From NCBI RefSeq assembly GCF_016863175.1, contig NZ_BOOJ01000062.1:1-64000 (forward strand): a DNA stretch of 64,000 nucleotides, read 5' to 3'. This document shows positions 1 to 8,028 of this stretch, piece after piece. This DNA is from Paraplanobispora siamensis (GTDB taxonomy: Bacteria > Actinomycetota > Actinomycetes > Streptosporangiales > Streptosporangiaceae). Both the position numbers and the translations under genes were made by a program. The notes under the pieces are model-generated. The model searched no databases. It saw nothing but the letters and a program-made list of their open reading frames with translations, and was not told the DNA's origin. Within the stretch, counting starts at the first letter, position 1, and every line of letters begins with the position of its first letter.

Positions 1-223
1 GGAGGACGTGTCGGTGGTGGGGTTCGACGACTCGCCGCTGATCGCGTTCACCGACCCGCCGCTGACCACCGTGCGCAAGCCGATCGGCGCCATGGCCTCG
101 GCTGCCGTGGAGACCCTCCTGGAGGAGATCAACGGCGCGCCGGGCAAGCACGTCGAGCTGATGTTCCAGCCCGAACTGGTCGTCCGCCGCTCCACCGGCT
201 CCGGCCCCCTGGTCAACCGCTGA
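1..223 (+). CDS. LacI-family transcriptional regulator, C-terminal fragment
   Basis: This is the last ~73 residues of a LacI/GalR-family repressor. The gene runs off the left edge, and its frame is already open at base 2. The sequence EDVSVVGFDDSPL followed by FTDPPLTTVRKP is the strongly conserved end of the periplasmic-binding-protein-like effector domain, and the chain ends with the usual PELVVRRSTG. In the whole protein an N-terminal helix-turn-helix would bind an operator and this C-terminal half would bind a sugar. The DNA-binding part and the regulated genes lie outside the window. No target can be assigned, although regulators of this type usually control sugar uptake or catabolism. 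Confidence 0.93.
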   Translation, partial: EDVSVVGFDDSPLIAFTDPPLTTVRKPIGAMASAAVETLLEEINGAPGKHVELMFQPELVVRRSTGSGPLVNR

Positions 224-240
224 CCCCTCCGGCCCCGGTC

Positions 241-315
241 CCTGCTGTCCCGGTCCCTGCTGTCCTGGTCCCTGCTGTCCTGGTCCCTGCTGTCCTGGTC
301 CCTGCTGTCCTGGTC
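241..315. repeat. 15-bp tandem repeat, five copies
   Basis: Five consecutive copies of CCTGCTGTCCTGGTC lie just after the LacI-family stop. Only the first copy differs, with a C in place of T at position 11. The stretch from 224 to 486 carries no convincing gene. The array has no clear hairpin potential of its own and looks like slippage-expanded intergenic DNA. Confidence 0.9.
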
Positions 316-486
316 CCTCCGGCCGCCGGCGACCCGTCAGGCTCCTCGGCCGGCACCTGACCACCCGGCCCGGCCGCCGGTCCAGCGGCCCCCGACTCCG
401 GCGCTCCGGCCGGTGTCCCGCAGTGCCCCGACGCCCCGGCGCGGGCCCGACAGAGCCCTGCCCGGGCTCGGCGAGGATGTGCATCC

Positions 487-1386
487 ATGACCCACGATGT
501 GACCCACGACGTCGTCGTGATCGGCGGAACCGGTGTCGACACCACGGTCTACGTGCCCGAGCTGCCGCTGCCGTACGCCGACACCTACGCCGTCCCGCCG
601 GTGGTCGACCGGATCGGCAACACCGGCAGCGGCGTCGCGCTGGGCTGCCACGCCCTCGGCCTGCGGGTCAGGCTGGTGGACCTGGTCGGCGACGACCCCC
701 AGGGCCGGTTCATCCGGGCCCACATGGAGGAGCGCGGCGTCGAGGCGGGCTGGGCCCTCGCCCCCCAGGGCACCCGGCGCAGCGTCCTGCTCGTCGGCCC
801 CGACGGGCGGCGCACCTCGCTGTTCGACCCCCGCGTCGTCCCGGACGAGCGGCTGCCCCGCGAGCTGTACCTGGACGCGGTCCGCGACGCCCGGCACGTC
901 CACGTGTCGATCACCGACTTCTCCCGGCACGTCTATCCCGACCTGGCCGGCCGCCCCGCCGCCACGGTCTCCACCGACCTGCACGACTGGGACGGCGACA
1001 ACGACCACCACCGGGACTTCGCCTACTCCTCCGGCCTGGTCTTCCTCTCGGAGACCGCCCTGGGATCGCGGCGGGAGGAGGTCATGCGCCACATCCTCGA
1101 CGCCGGCCGCGCGCAGACCGTCGTGTGCACGGCGGGCGCCGAGGGCTGCCACGTCCTGGACGCCGACGGACTGCGGCACTTCCCGGCCGCGCCGCTGCCC
1201 GGCCCGGTGGCCGACAGCAACGGCGCGGGGGACGCCTTCGTCAGCGGCTTCCTGTACGGCAGGCTGCACGGCCGCCCGGTCGAGGAGTGCGTGCGACTGG
1301 GCGCCGTCGCCGGCGCCCACGCCTGCACCGTCCAGGGCACCCACGAGGACCCCATCACCGAGAAGACCCTCCTCGACCGCGTATGA
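487..1386 (+). CDS. PfkB-family carbohydrate kinase
   Basis: This 299-residue protein is a ribokinase/PfkB-type sugar kinase. The N-terminal beta-strand and glycine-rich segment (VVIGGTGVDTTVYV, residues ~9-22) and a conserved GNTGSGVALG stretch (~43) bind substrate. DSNGAGDAFVSGFLYG near residue 240 is PfkB signature 2, with the catalytic Asp of GAGD and the anion hole. The length matches the family. The start is the ATG at 487, with GAGGA about ten bases upstream. It follows a LacI-family regulator and a repeat, so a carbohydrate substrate is likely, but the actual sugar cannot be read from the sequence. Confidence 0.9.
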   Translation: MTHDVTHDVVVIGGTGVDTTVYVPELPLPYADTYAVPPVVDRIGNTGSGVALGCHALGLRVRLVDLVGDDPQGRFIRAHMEERGVEAGWALAPQGTRRSVLLVGPDGRRTSLFDPRVVPDERLPRELYLDAVRDARHVHVSITDFSRHVYPDLAGRPAATVSTDLHDWDGDNDHHRDFAYSSGLVFLSETALGSRREEVMRHILDAGRAQTVVCTAGAEGCHVLDADGLRHFPAAPLPGPVADSNGAGDAFVSGFLYGRLHGRPVEECVRLGAVAGAHACTVQGTHEDPITEKTLLDRV

Positions 1387-1451
1387 AACGGTCACCGTCC
1401 GGAACGGCGACCGCCTCCCCGAAGGCCGCCCCCCGCCTCCCGGCATGACGA

Positions 1452-1480
1452 CGCCGGTACGGCGAGGGGCCGTACCGGCG
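1452..1480. terminator. Bidirectional hairpin terminator
   Basis: An 11-bp perfect inverted repeat (CGCCGGTACGG / CCGTACCGGCG) with a 7-base loop lies between the convergent PfkB kinase and the indolepyruvate oxidoreductase gene. It has no U tract, as is usual for actinomycete terminators. Confidence 0.7.
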
Positions 1481-1512
1481 CTTCCGGCGTCGCCGTACGG
1501 CGCGCGGGGGTG

Positions 1513-4500
1513 TCAGCGGGCGGACTCCAACCCGGCCAGCAGGGCGGCGGCCCGCTCGCGGTAGGCGGCCACGTTGTCGAGCTTCACGTGCTCGTAGCCG
1601 CGGATCATCTCGGGCAGGTCGGCCAGCTCGCGGATCCGGCCCTCGGTCTCCGGTGTCAGGTGCTCCAGGGCGCGCCGGACGTCGCGGGTGTACTCCTCGA
1701 CGAGCCGGCGCTCGACCCTGCGCACCCCGGCCATCCCGAACGGGTCCAGCCGGGTGCCGCGCACCTTGCGCATGCCGTACAGCAGGCGGAAGGCCGGGTC
1801 GAACCAGGTGCCCAGGCGGATCTTGCGCTTCATGCCCATGGCGCGCAGGACGGGCGGGTGCAGGTTGTAGGAGATCTTCGCGCCGGGGCCGAACTCGGCG
1901 GCGATCCTGGCCCGCTCGGCCGGGTCGAGGTGCAGGCGGGCGACCTCGTACTCGTCCTTGTAGGCCATCAGCCGGTACAGCTGGCGGGCGTAGGCCTCAG
2001 TGATGGGAGTTCCGGCGGCCGGGCGGGCCTCCGGCTCCTCCTTGGCCAGGACCTCCCGGACCGCCTCGGCGTAGCGGGCGGCGTAACGCAGGTCCTGGTA
2101 GGCCACCAGGTCCGGGATCCGCACCTCCAGCAGCCGGCGCAGCTCGCTGCCCTCGGCCGCGCCCACCGACTCGATCAGCCGCAGCACCTCGCCCGCCGGG
2201 CGCGGGGCCGGCACGTCGGGCGAGCCGGTCGCCGCCGCCACGGCCTCGGGGGCGGCCACGACCGCCCGGCCCCAGTGGAAGGCGGCCACCGTCTTCTCGG
2301 CGGACTTGCCGCCGCCCAGCCGGATGGCGCCCTCGATCGCCTCCAGGCTGAGCGGGATGAGCCCGCGCTGCCAGGCGGCGCCGACCACGATCGTGTTGGC
2401 CGGCATGTGGTCGCCGAACAGCGCCTGGGCCACCGCCTCGGCGTCGAGGTAGACGTTCAGCTCGCGCCGGGTCCGGGCCTCCAGCGCGCCGATCGGCGAG
2501 CCGAGCTCGGTCAGGTGGGTCGACGGGTCGAGCACCATCGAGCCGGTCGGGACCAGGCTGGTGGAGACCACCGCGACGGTGCGGTCGCGGTCGGCGGTGC
2601 GCAGGTGCTTGGGGTCGGTGGCGCCGATCAGGTCCAGCGCCAGGTAGGCGTCCACGCTGGCCGAGCTGGCCTGCCCGGACCTGTCGTCCTCACCCTCGAA
2701 GATCAGGATGTCGGAGACGACGGTGCCGCCCTTCTGCGCCAGACCGGTCTGGTCGAGCCCGCGCGAGCGCTTGCCGTCGAGCAGGGCGGCGGTGCCCAGG
2801 ATCTGGGCGACCGAGACCACGCCGGTCCCGCCGATGCCGACCAGCCGGATCGTCGCCTCCCCGCCGGGCAGCTCACGCCGCTCGGCCGCGGGCAGCTCCG
2901 GAAGAGCCGGTACGGCGCGCCCGGCCTTGCCCTTCGCCGCCCCCTTGGCCTTCGCCTTGCCCGGGACCACGGTGACGAAGGACGGGCAGTCGCCCTCCAC
3001 GCAGGAGTAGTCCTTGTTGCAGGACGACTGGTGGATCTCGGTCTTACGGCCGAACTCGGTCTCCACCGGCAGCACCGACAGGCACTCGGACTTCTTGGCG
3101 CAGTCGCCGCAGCCTTCGCAGACCCGCTGGTTGATCGCCACCCGCCTGACCGGGTCGGGCAGCGCGCCCTTCTTGCGCAGCCGCCGCTTCTCGGCCGCGC
3201 ACTGCTGGTCGTGGACCAGCACGGTCACGCCGGGGATCGCCGCGAGCTCGCGCTGGGCGTCCTCCAGGGCGGAGCGGTCGCGGACCTCGGCGATCCGGGC
3301 GAGCTTGACGCCCCGGTAGCGCGCGGGCTCGTCGGTGGTGACGATCACCCGGCGCACGCCCTCGACCTCCAGCCAGCGGGTCAGGTCGGCCACGGCCAGC
3401 GACGGCTGGATCGTCTGACCGCCGGTCATCGCGACCGCGCTGTTGTAGAGGATCTTGTAGGTGATGTTGACCCCGGCGCCGACCGCCGCGCGGACCGCCA
3501 GCGAGCCGGAGTGGTGGAAGGTGCCGTCGCCGAGGTTCTGGAAGATGTGCGGGGTGTCGGTGAACGGCGCCTGGCCGATCCACTGGGTGCCCTCGCCGCC
3601 CATCTGGGTCAGGCCGGTGAGCGTGCCCTTGCCCTCGGGGTTGATGACCACCATCGTGTGACAGCCGATCCCGGCGCCGACCGGCGCGCCGTCCGGGACG
3701 GCGGTGGAGCGGTTGTGCGGGCAGCCCGAGCAGAAGAACGGGGTGCGCTGGGCGGTGAGCAGCTTCAGCGGCTCGGGACGGGAGATGACGGCCAGGTTCC
3801 TGGAGACGCGGTCGCCGAGGCCGGAGGGGGCCTGGTCCGTCGCGATGCCCTTGCGGCGCAGGCGGAAGGCGATGGCCTTGGCCGCCAGGTCGGCGTCCAC
3901 GCCGCCCGCCTGCGGGATCAGCCGGGCGCCGTTCTCATCCAGCTTGCCCAGGACGCGCGGGGCGTTCGCGGTGCCGTACAGGACGTCCTTGACCAGGCCC
4001 TCCAGCAGCGGCGCCTTCTCCTCCACGACCATGATCTCTTCCAGGCCGCGGGCGAAGGTCCGCACGATCTCCGGCTCCAGCGGCCAGATCATGCCGATCT
4101 TCAGCAGGCGCACGCCCGCCTCCTCGGGCGTGATGCCGAGCTTGCGGAAGCCCTCGCGCACGTCGTAGTAGGCGGTCCCGGAGGCCACGATGCCCAGCCA
4201 GGCGTCCCGCGGGTCGGCGGTGATCCGGTTGAGGCCGTTCTCGCGGGCGTAGGCGCGGGCCAACTCGGTACGCGGGCCGACGAGCGTGCGCTCCATCTCC
4301 AGCGACCACGGGGTCAGCAGGGTGGCGTTGGGCATGTGCCGGTACGGCCGGCCCTCGTACTCGACGTCGTATCCGGCGCCGGGCATGACCGGGACGACCC
4401 GGTCATGCCCGACGCTCACGGTGCCGGTGCCGTCCACGACGTTGGAGACGGCCTTCACCGCGACCCACAGTCCGCTCGCCCGGGACGCCGCGATCGCATG

Positions 4501-5064
4501 GCGGCCCAGGTCGAGCAGTTCCTGGACGCTGCCAGGGTGGACGATCGGCATGCCGAGCGCGGCGAGCGCGCTCTCGGTGGCCGAGGGAAGCGTGGAGGAC
4601 TTGCACGTCGGGTCGTCGCCGCAGAAGGCGATCATGCCGCCCTGCGGGTGGGCGCCGACGAAGTTGCCGTGCCGGAAGGCGTCGGCCGCCCGGTCCACGC
4701 CGGGGGCCTTGCCGTACCAGACGCCCAGCACACCGGTCTTGCGCGGCCGGGGGAGGGTGGGCACGAGCTGGCTGCCCCAGACGGCGGTGGCGCCCAGCTC
4801 CTCGTTCTGGCCGGGGCGGTGCACGACGTCGAGCGGCTCGGCGTGCTTGCGGGCACGGGCCAGCTCCAGGTCGAAGCCGCCCAGCGGGGAGCCCGGATAG
4901 CCGGACACCATCGTGCCCGTGTCGAGCCCGGTGCGGCGGTCGGCGCGCATCTGGTCGAGGATCACCCGCACCAGGGCCTGCGTGCCGTTCATGAAGACGC
5001 GGCCCTCTTCGAGGAGGTACCGGTCGTCGGGAGAGATCTCGCGGGATTCGGCGAAGATCGTCAT
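1513..5064 (-). CDS. Indolepyruvate ferredoxin oxidoreductase, fused alpha-gamma-beta form
   Basis: This 1183-residue single-chain 2-oxoacid:ferredoxin oxidoreductase should oxidatively decarboxylate aryl-pyruvates (from aromatic amino acid transamination) to acyl-CoA with reduction of ferredoxin. In order it shows an N-terminal pyrimidine/PP-type TPP region (MVSGYPGSPLGGFD, ~53), CSGCPHN at ~445 and a TPP-binding region after it. A cysteine-rich segment follows (CEGCGDC at ~649 with further Cys near 660 and 682), then the gamma-type domain with GIGGTGVVSVAQ at ~743. The start was taken at the ATG giving MTIFAESREISPDD, because upstream in-frame codons translate into unconserved sequence. It is divergent from an Lrp/AsnC gene 113 bp away, a classic arrangement for amino-acid-responsive control. 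Confidence 0.93.
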   Translation of the reverse strand: MTIFAESREISPDDRYLLEEGRVFMNGTQALVRVILDQMRADRRTGLDTGTMVSGYPGSPLGGFDLELARARKHAEPLDVVHRPGQNEELGATAVWGSQLVPTLPRPRKTGVLGVWYGKAPGVDRAADAFRHGNFVGAHPQGGMIAFCGDDPTCKSSTLPSATESALAALGMPIVHPGSVQELLDLGRHAIAASRASGLWVAVKAVSNVVDGTGTVSVGHDRVVPVMPGAGYDVEYEGRPYRHMPNATLLTPWSLEMERTLVGPRTELARAYARENGLNRITADPRDAWLGIVASGTAYYDVREGFRKLGITPEEAGVRLLKIGMIWPLEPEIVRTFARGLEEIMVVEEKAPLLEGLVKDVLYGTANAPRVLGKLDENGARLIPQAGGVDADLAAKAIAFRLRRKGIATDQAPSGLGDRVSRNLAVISRPEPLKLLTAQRTPFFCSGCPHNRSTAVPDGAPVGAGIGCHTMVVINPEGKGTLTGLTQMGGEGTQWIGQAPFTDTPHIFQNLGDGTFHHSGSLAVRAAVGAGVNITYKILYNSAVAMTGGQTIQPSLAVADLTRWLEVEGVRRVIVTTDEPARYRGVKLARIAEVRDRSALEDAQRELAAIPGVTVLVHDQQCAAEKRRLRKKGALPDPVRRVAINQRVCEGCGDCAKKSECLSVLPVETEFGRKTEIHQSSCNKDYSCVEGDCPSFVTVVPGKAKAKGAAKGKAGRAVPALPELPAAERRELPGGEATIRLVGIGGTGVVSVAQILGTAALLDGKRSRGLDQTGLAQKGGTVVSDILIFEGEDDRSGQASSASVDAYLALDLIGATDPKHLRTADRDRTVAVVSTSLVPTGSMVLDPSTHLTELGSPIGALEARTRRELNVYLDAEAVAQALFGDHMPANTIVVGAAWQRGLIPLSLEAIEGAIRLGGGKSAEKTVAAFHWGRAVVAAPEAVAAATGSPDVPAPRPAGEVLRLIESVGAAEGSELRRLLEVRIPDLVAYQDLRYAARYAEAVREVLAKEEPEARPAAGTPITEAYARQLYRLMAYKDEYEVARLHLDPAERARIAAEFGPGAKISYNLHPPVLRAMGMKRKIRLGTWFDPAFRLLYGMRKVRGTRLDPFGMAGVRRVERRLVEEYTRDVRRALEHLTPETEGRIRELADLPEMIRGYEHVKLDNVAAYRERAAALLAGLESAR

Positions 5065-5177
5065 GCTGGTGGTCCCGTCTGTCGGTCCCGCTTGGATTGC
5101 GGCAAGGTTATGCCAGAGGGGCCGATATCCGATGTCAATGTTCCCGTCACCTGCTGTTCGTTCTAGCATCTGATGCC
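5065..5177. promoter_or_regulatory. Divergent control region between the oxidoreductase and the Lrp gene
   Basis: This 113-bp intergenic stretch is relatively AT-rich. On the minus strand a perfect TTGACA (plus 5134-5139) is followed 17 bases later by TGGCAT, a weak -10, pointing toward the oxidoreductase. The Lrp protein likely binds here and controls both genes. No clean palindromic Lrp site could be picked out by eye. Confidence 0.45.
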
Positions 5178-5630
5178 ATGGACGCCACCGATCGCGCAAT
5201 TCTCAGCCTCCTGCAGGTGGAGGGGCGGCTGAGCAACCAGGAACTGGCCGAGCGGGTAAGGCTGACCCCCTCGCCGTGCCTGCGCCGGGTCCGCAACCTG
5301 GAGGAGTCCGGGGTGATCAGCGGTTACCGGGCCGTGATCGACCCGGCCGCCGTCGGGCGCGGGTTCCAGGTGCTGGCCTACGTCGAGCTGAAGGGCCAGG
5401 ACGCCGAGACCGTCACCGCCTTCGAGGAGGCCGTGATGGAGATCGACGACGTGATCGAGTGCCTGCGCATGTTCGGCCATCCCGACTACGTGCTGCGGGT
5501 CGCGGTGCCGGACATGGAGGCCTACAGCCAGCTCCGCCTGGAGCGGCTCGGCCGCCTGCCCGGCCTGGACAAGCTGACCTCCCAGATCGCCATGAAGGCG
5601 CTCAAGCCCGGCGGCGTGCTTCCCCTCTGA
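5178..5630 (+). CDS. Lrp/AsnC-family transcriptional regulator
   Basis: This 150-residue protein has the standard two-part Lrp layout. The N-terminal winged helix-turn-helix (residues ~1-60) contains LSNQELAERVRLTPSPCLRRV, and the C-terminal RAM/ligand-binding domain (~65-145) starts at VLAYVELKG and includes the conserved DYVLRVAVPD. The start is the ATG giving MDATDRAILSLL, which fits the family N-terminus. Upstream in-frame codons would add unconserved residues. It is transcribed away from the indolepyruvate oxidoreductase and probably regulates that gene in response to an amino acid, perhaps an aromatic one. The ligand is inference from the neighbour. Confidence 0.93.
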   Translation: MDATDRAILSLLQVEGRLSNQELAERVRLTPSPCLRRVRNLEESGVISGYRAVIDPAAVGRGFQVLAYVELKGQDAETVTAFEEAVMEIDDVIECLRMFGHPDYVLRVAVPDMEAYSQLRLERLGRLPGLDKLTSQIAMKALKPGGVLPL

Positions 5631-5739
5631 GGGGCCCGGCGGGGAGCCTCGCAGTTTTTCTCCGCGGTTTTCCTCAGTGGGCCTCCGTGATTACCGATGA
5701 GAACCCAGTCATTACTCTCGGCAACTGCAAGGAAGCACA

Positions 5740-6357
5740 ATGTCAGACAAGAGGAAGACCTGGACCGCGCTGCTGCTGGCCGCCGCGGTGAGCGTGAGCG
5801 TCCCCGTGACCGCCGAGGCGGCCAACGCGGCGCCGAAGAAGCCGGCCAAGACCTCGTCGACCAAGCTGACCGCCGCCGCTCGCGCCGCGGCGGCCAAGCA
5901 GGCGGCGGCCGCCAAGGCCGCGGCGGCGAAGGCGGAGGCGGCCAGGAAGGCAGCCGCCGCCAAGGCGGCGGCGGCTGCGAAGGCCGCGGCCGCCAAGAAG
6001 GCGGCGGAGGCCAAGGCCGCGGCCCTGCACTTCGCCGCGGTGGGCACCGTCACCGCCGTGGACGTCGAGGCGGGCACCGTCACGGTGACGGTGGCCAGCG
6101 GCTCGAAGACGGTGGTGGGCACGGACGTCGTGTTCACGGTGAACGCCGTCACCAAGATCACCCGGGATGACGTCAAGGTGACCCTCGACGCGGTGCTCCC
6201 CGGTGACGCCGTGACCGTGAACGGCGTCAGGACCGTCACCGGCCTGGTCGCCGCGCACGTCAACGCCACCAGCCCGGAGCCGGTCGTCGAGCCGGAGCCC
6301 GAGCCCGAGCCCGAGCCCGAGCCGGAGCCGATCGTTGAGCCCGAGCCCGAGGTGTGA
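5740..6357 (+). CDS. Secreted Ala/Lys-rich protein with a small beta domain and a Glu-Pro tail
   Basis: This 205-residue protein has a signal peptide (residues ~1-28, AEAANA cleavage region). It continues into a long Ala/Lys/Arg helix of repeated AAAK-type heptads (~35-90) that resembles TolA or histone-like tails. A compact beta domain follows (~95-172, VGTVTAVDVEAGTVTVTVAS), similar in style to DUF5666 domains. The C-terminus is a Pro-Glu repeat (EPEPEPEP). AAGGAA sits a few bases before the ATG. The basic helix could bind anionic wall polymers and the acidic PE tail could span the wall, but the function is unknown. Confidence 0.75.
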   Translation: MSDKRKTWTALLLAAAVSVSVPVTAEAANAAPKKPAKTSSTKLTAAARAAAAKQAAAAKAAAAKAEAARKAAAAKAAAAAKAAAAKKAAEAKAAALHFAAVGTVTAVDVEAGTVTVTVASGSKTVVGTDVVFTVNAVTKITRDDVKVTLDAVLPGDAVTVNGVRTVTGLVAAHVNATSPEPVVEPEPEPEPEPEPEPIVEPEPEV

Positions 6358-7282
6358 TGCCGGAGGGAGCCCTCCCGCCCGGCGGGAGGGCTCCCGTAGA
6401 AGGCCGGGATTCGCGGCCAGGATCGTCACGGGGGTCGTGCTCGGCGTTCTGACGCTGGGCACGGCCCTCGTGACGCCCGCGCCGGCCTCGGCCGCGGCGG
6501 GGCTGAAGCCCGCTCCGGCGGGGACGCGCGCGATGTGGCTGTGGCACACCGCCACGGCCAAGCCGTCCGACGTCCTGTCCTGGGCCCGCGCCCGGGGTGT
6601 GAAGGAGATCTTCGTCTACGTCGACGCCGAGCTGCCCTCGACCCCCGCCACGCTCGCGCGGGTGCGGGAGCTGAAGCGGGGCGCGGACGTGTCGAAGATC
6701 CGCCTGACGGCGCTGGGCGGTGAGCCGGAGTGGGCCACCGACCACGCCTCGGCGCTGGCCTGGCAGCGCGCGGTCCTGGGCACCAGGCTGTTCACCGGCA
6801 GCCACGTCGACGTGGAGCCCTACGTCCTGCCGCAGTGGCAGGCGAACCGGGCCGGGCTGGTCTCGGGCCTGGTCAAGCTGCTGGAGCGGCTGCAGGCCGC
6901 CGACCCCCGCCCCCTGGAGGCCGACGTGCCGGCCTGGTACGGGATCATCCCGGCCGGGACCGGGATCACGCTGGCCGACGCGGTGCTGGCACGGGTGAAC
7001 GCGATCACCGTGATGAGCTACCGCGACACCGCCAAGGGCCCCAACTCGATGATGGACATCAGCACCGACTTGCTCACCCGCGGCTCCAGGGCGGGCAGGC
7101 CGGTACGGCTGGGCGCGGAGACCGCCCCGCTGTCCGACTGCGTGTACTGCACCTTCCACGAGGAGGGCCGGACGCGGATGACCACGGTGCTGTCCCAGGT
7201 CGACGCGGCGGCCCGAGCCCACCCGGCCTTCGCCGGCATCGCGATCCACCACTACACGTCCTGGCGGACGATGCGTTCTTGA
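6335..7282 (+). CDS. Secreted TIM-barrel-like protein of unknown function
   Basis: After a hydrophobic export segment ending in PASAAA, the mature part (~260 residues) reads AMWLWHTATAKPSDVLSWA, then EIFVYVD, HVDVEPYVLPQW, ADVPAWYG and NAITVMSYRD, and ends near IAIHHYTSW. Alternating strands with acidic residues at strand ends suggest a glycoside-hydrolase-like barrel. HVDVEPY and the VMSYRD strand are candidate active-site positions. The start is uncertain. The only in-frame options are a TTG at 6335, inside the preceding gene, and a GTG at 6437. The TTG gives an Arg-rich n-region (RREGSRRRPGF) typical of a signal peptide but requires reading through a hairpin; the GTG gives a signal peptide with no positive charge. 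Substrate is unknown. Confidence 0.68.
   Translation: MSPSPRCDAGGSPPARREGSRRRPGFAARIVTGVVLGVLTLGTALVTPAPASAAAGLKPAPAGTRAMWLWHTATAKPSDVLSWARARGVKEIFVYVDAELPSTPATLARVRELKRGADVSKIRLTALGGEPEWATDHASALAWQRAVLGTRLFTGSHVDVEPYVLPQWQANRAGLVSGLVKLLERLQAADPRPLEADVPAWYGIIPAGTGITLADAVLARVNAITVMSYRDTAKGPNSMMDISTDLLTRGSRAGRPVRLGAETAPLSDCVYCTFHEEGRTRMTTVLSQVDAAARAHPAFAGIAIHHYTSWRTMRS
6365..6395 (+). terminator. Strong hairpin after the Ala/Lys-rich gene
   Basis: Two 15-base arms (GGGAGCCCTCCCGCC and its complement) are separated by a single base, so the practical stem is about 13 bp. It begins eight bases after the stop of the upstream gene. It overlaps the possible 5' end of the next gene, which bears on where that gene starts. 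Confidence 0.7.
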
Positions 7283-7341
7283 GGTGCGCGTCTTCGGGCG
7301 GCCCTTCAGAACGGTCGCAGGCCTTCGGGCCACCCCGAGAT

Positions 7342-7377
7342 CACTCGCCTCCCGCGGAGCCCCGCGGGAGGCGAGTG
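7342..7377 (+). terminator. 16-bp perfect hairpin terminator
   Basis: CACTCGCCTCCCGCGG pairs perfectly with CCGCGGGAGGCGAGTG across a 4-base loop, about 60 bp after the stop of the secreted barrel-like protein. It is one of the strongest stems in the window. Confidence 0.85.
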
Positions 7378-7585
7378 GCGTTGGAGGGCGTCACCCGCCG
7401 CCGGGCGCGGGAAGTGTGAGGCGGCTCGCCCCTGGGGGAACCGTGACGGGACTCACCCGCACGACCTCTTTTCCCGGCCGCTCGCGGGCCGATCTCCCGA
7501 AACGGGCCCCATGTCTTGTCAGTGAGGTTCCGTGCCCACCGGGGGAGCGGCCTCCCGCGGGGCCGTATCCCAGAAGATCATTTTC

Positions 7586-7719
7586 ATGTCGTCAACGACC
7601 GACATCGCCGCCGCGGCCCACGCCACCAGCGAGGGCATCGGCCGGGCCCAGCAGGCCGCCGGCGAGCTGTCCCGGATGTCCGGCGAACTGCGCGAGCTGG
7701 TCGCCGCTTCCGCTACTGA
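7586..7719 (+). pseudogene. Remnant of the C-terminus of a methyl-accepting chemotaxis protein
   Basis: The reading DIAAAAHATSEGIGRAQQAA, then GELSRMSGELRELVA, resembles the last helix of actinobacterial chemoreceptors. That helix normally ends in a short aromatic/basic tail such as LVxRFRY-stop. Here the frame breaks at GTCGCCGCTTCCGCTACTGA. Restoring one base after GTCGCC would give LVARFRY and a stop at 7717-7719, but the present frame runs on into repeats. All upstream receptor domains are missing. I read this as a decayed, truncated gene with a one-base deletion near its end. A tiny functional peptide is possible but less likely. Confidence 0.6.
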
Positions 7720-7835
7720 GAAATCTCCCGGCTGCCGGGGGATCCCGGAGGAGACCGGGATACGAGGCGCCCCCGCCCCCTGCGCCGGAGGCGGCCGCCG
7801 GGGCGGGACCACAGAGGAGACCGGGGCCCGGTCGC

Positions 7836-7946
7836 GCGAACCTCTCGCGCGGCCGGGTCGCGGGCCGTCGGCGGGAACCTCTCGCGTGGCCGGGTCGCGG
7901 GCCGTCGGCGGGAACCTCTCGCGTGGCCGGGTCGCGGGCCGTCGGT
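7836..7946. repeat. 37-bp tandem repeat, about three copies
   Basis: The unit starting GGCCGGGTCGCGGGCCGTCG occurs in full at 7851-7887 and 7888-7924. A 22-base partial third copy (7925-7946) follows, and a partial 15-base copy lies before. The period is not a multiple of three, so it is not a protein repeat. Together with the decayed chemoreceptor it fills the gene-free stretch from 7378 to 8028. Confidence 0.88.
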
Positions 7947-8028
7947 GAGGTCGTTCATGGTGCCGGGCCCCGGATCGTCCGTGGAGGGCGGTCGTTCCTC
8001 GTGGTGAGGACGGGGAGAGCCCGGTTCC

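Noticed and set aside
1510-5166. A 1218-residue open frame on the plus strand
   Set aside because: It is exactly antisense to the indolepyruvate oxidoreductase, with His/Gln/Gly/Asp-rich composition typical of shadow frames.
7836-7946. Possible CRISPR array in the 37-bp repeats
   Set aside because: The copies are directly abutting without variable spacers, so this is a tandem repeat.
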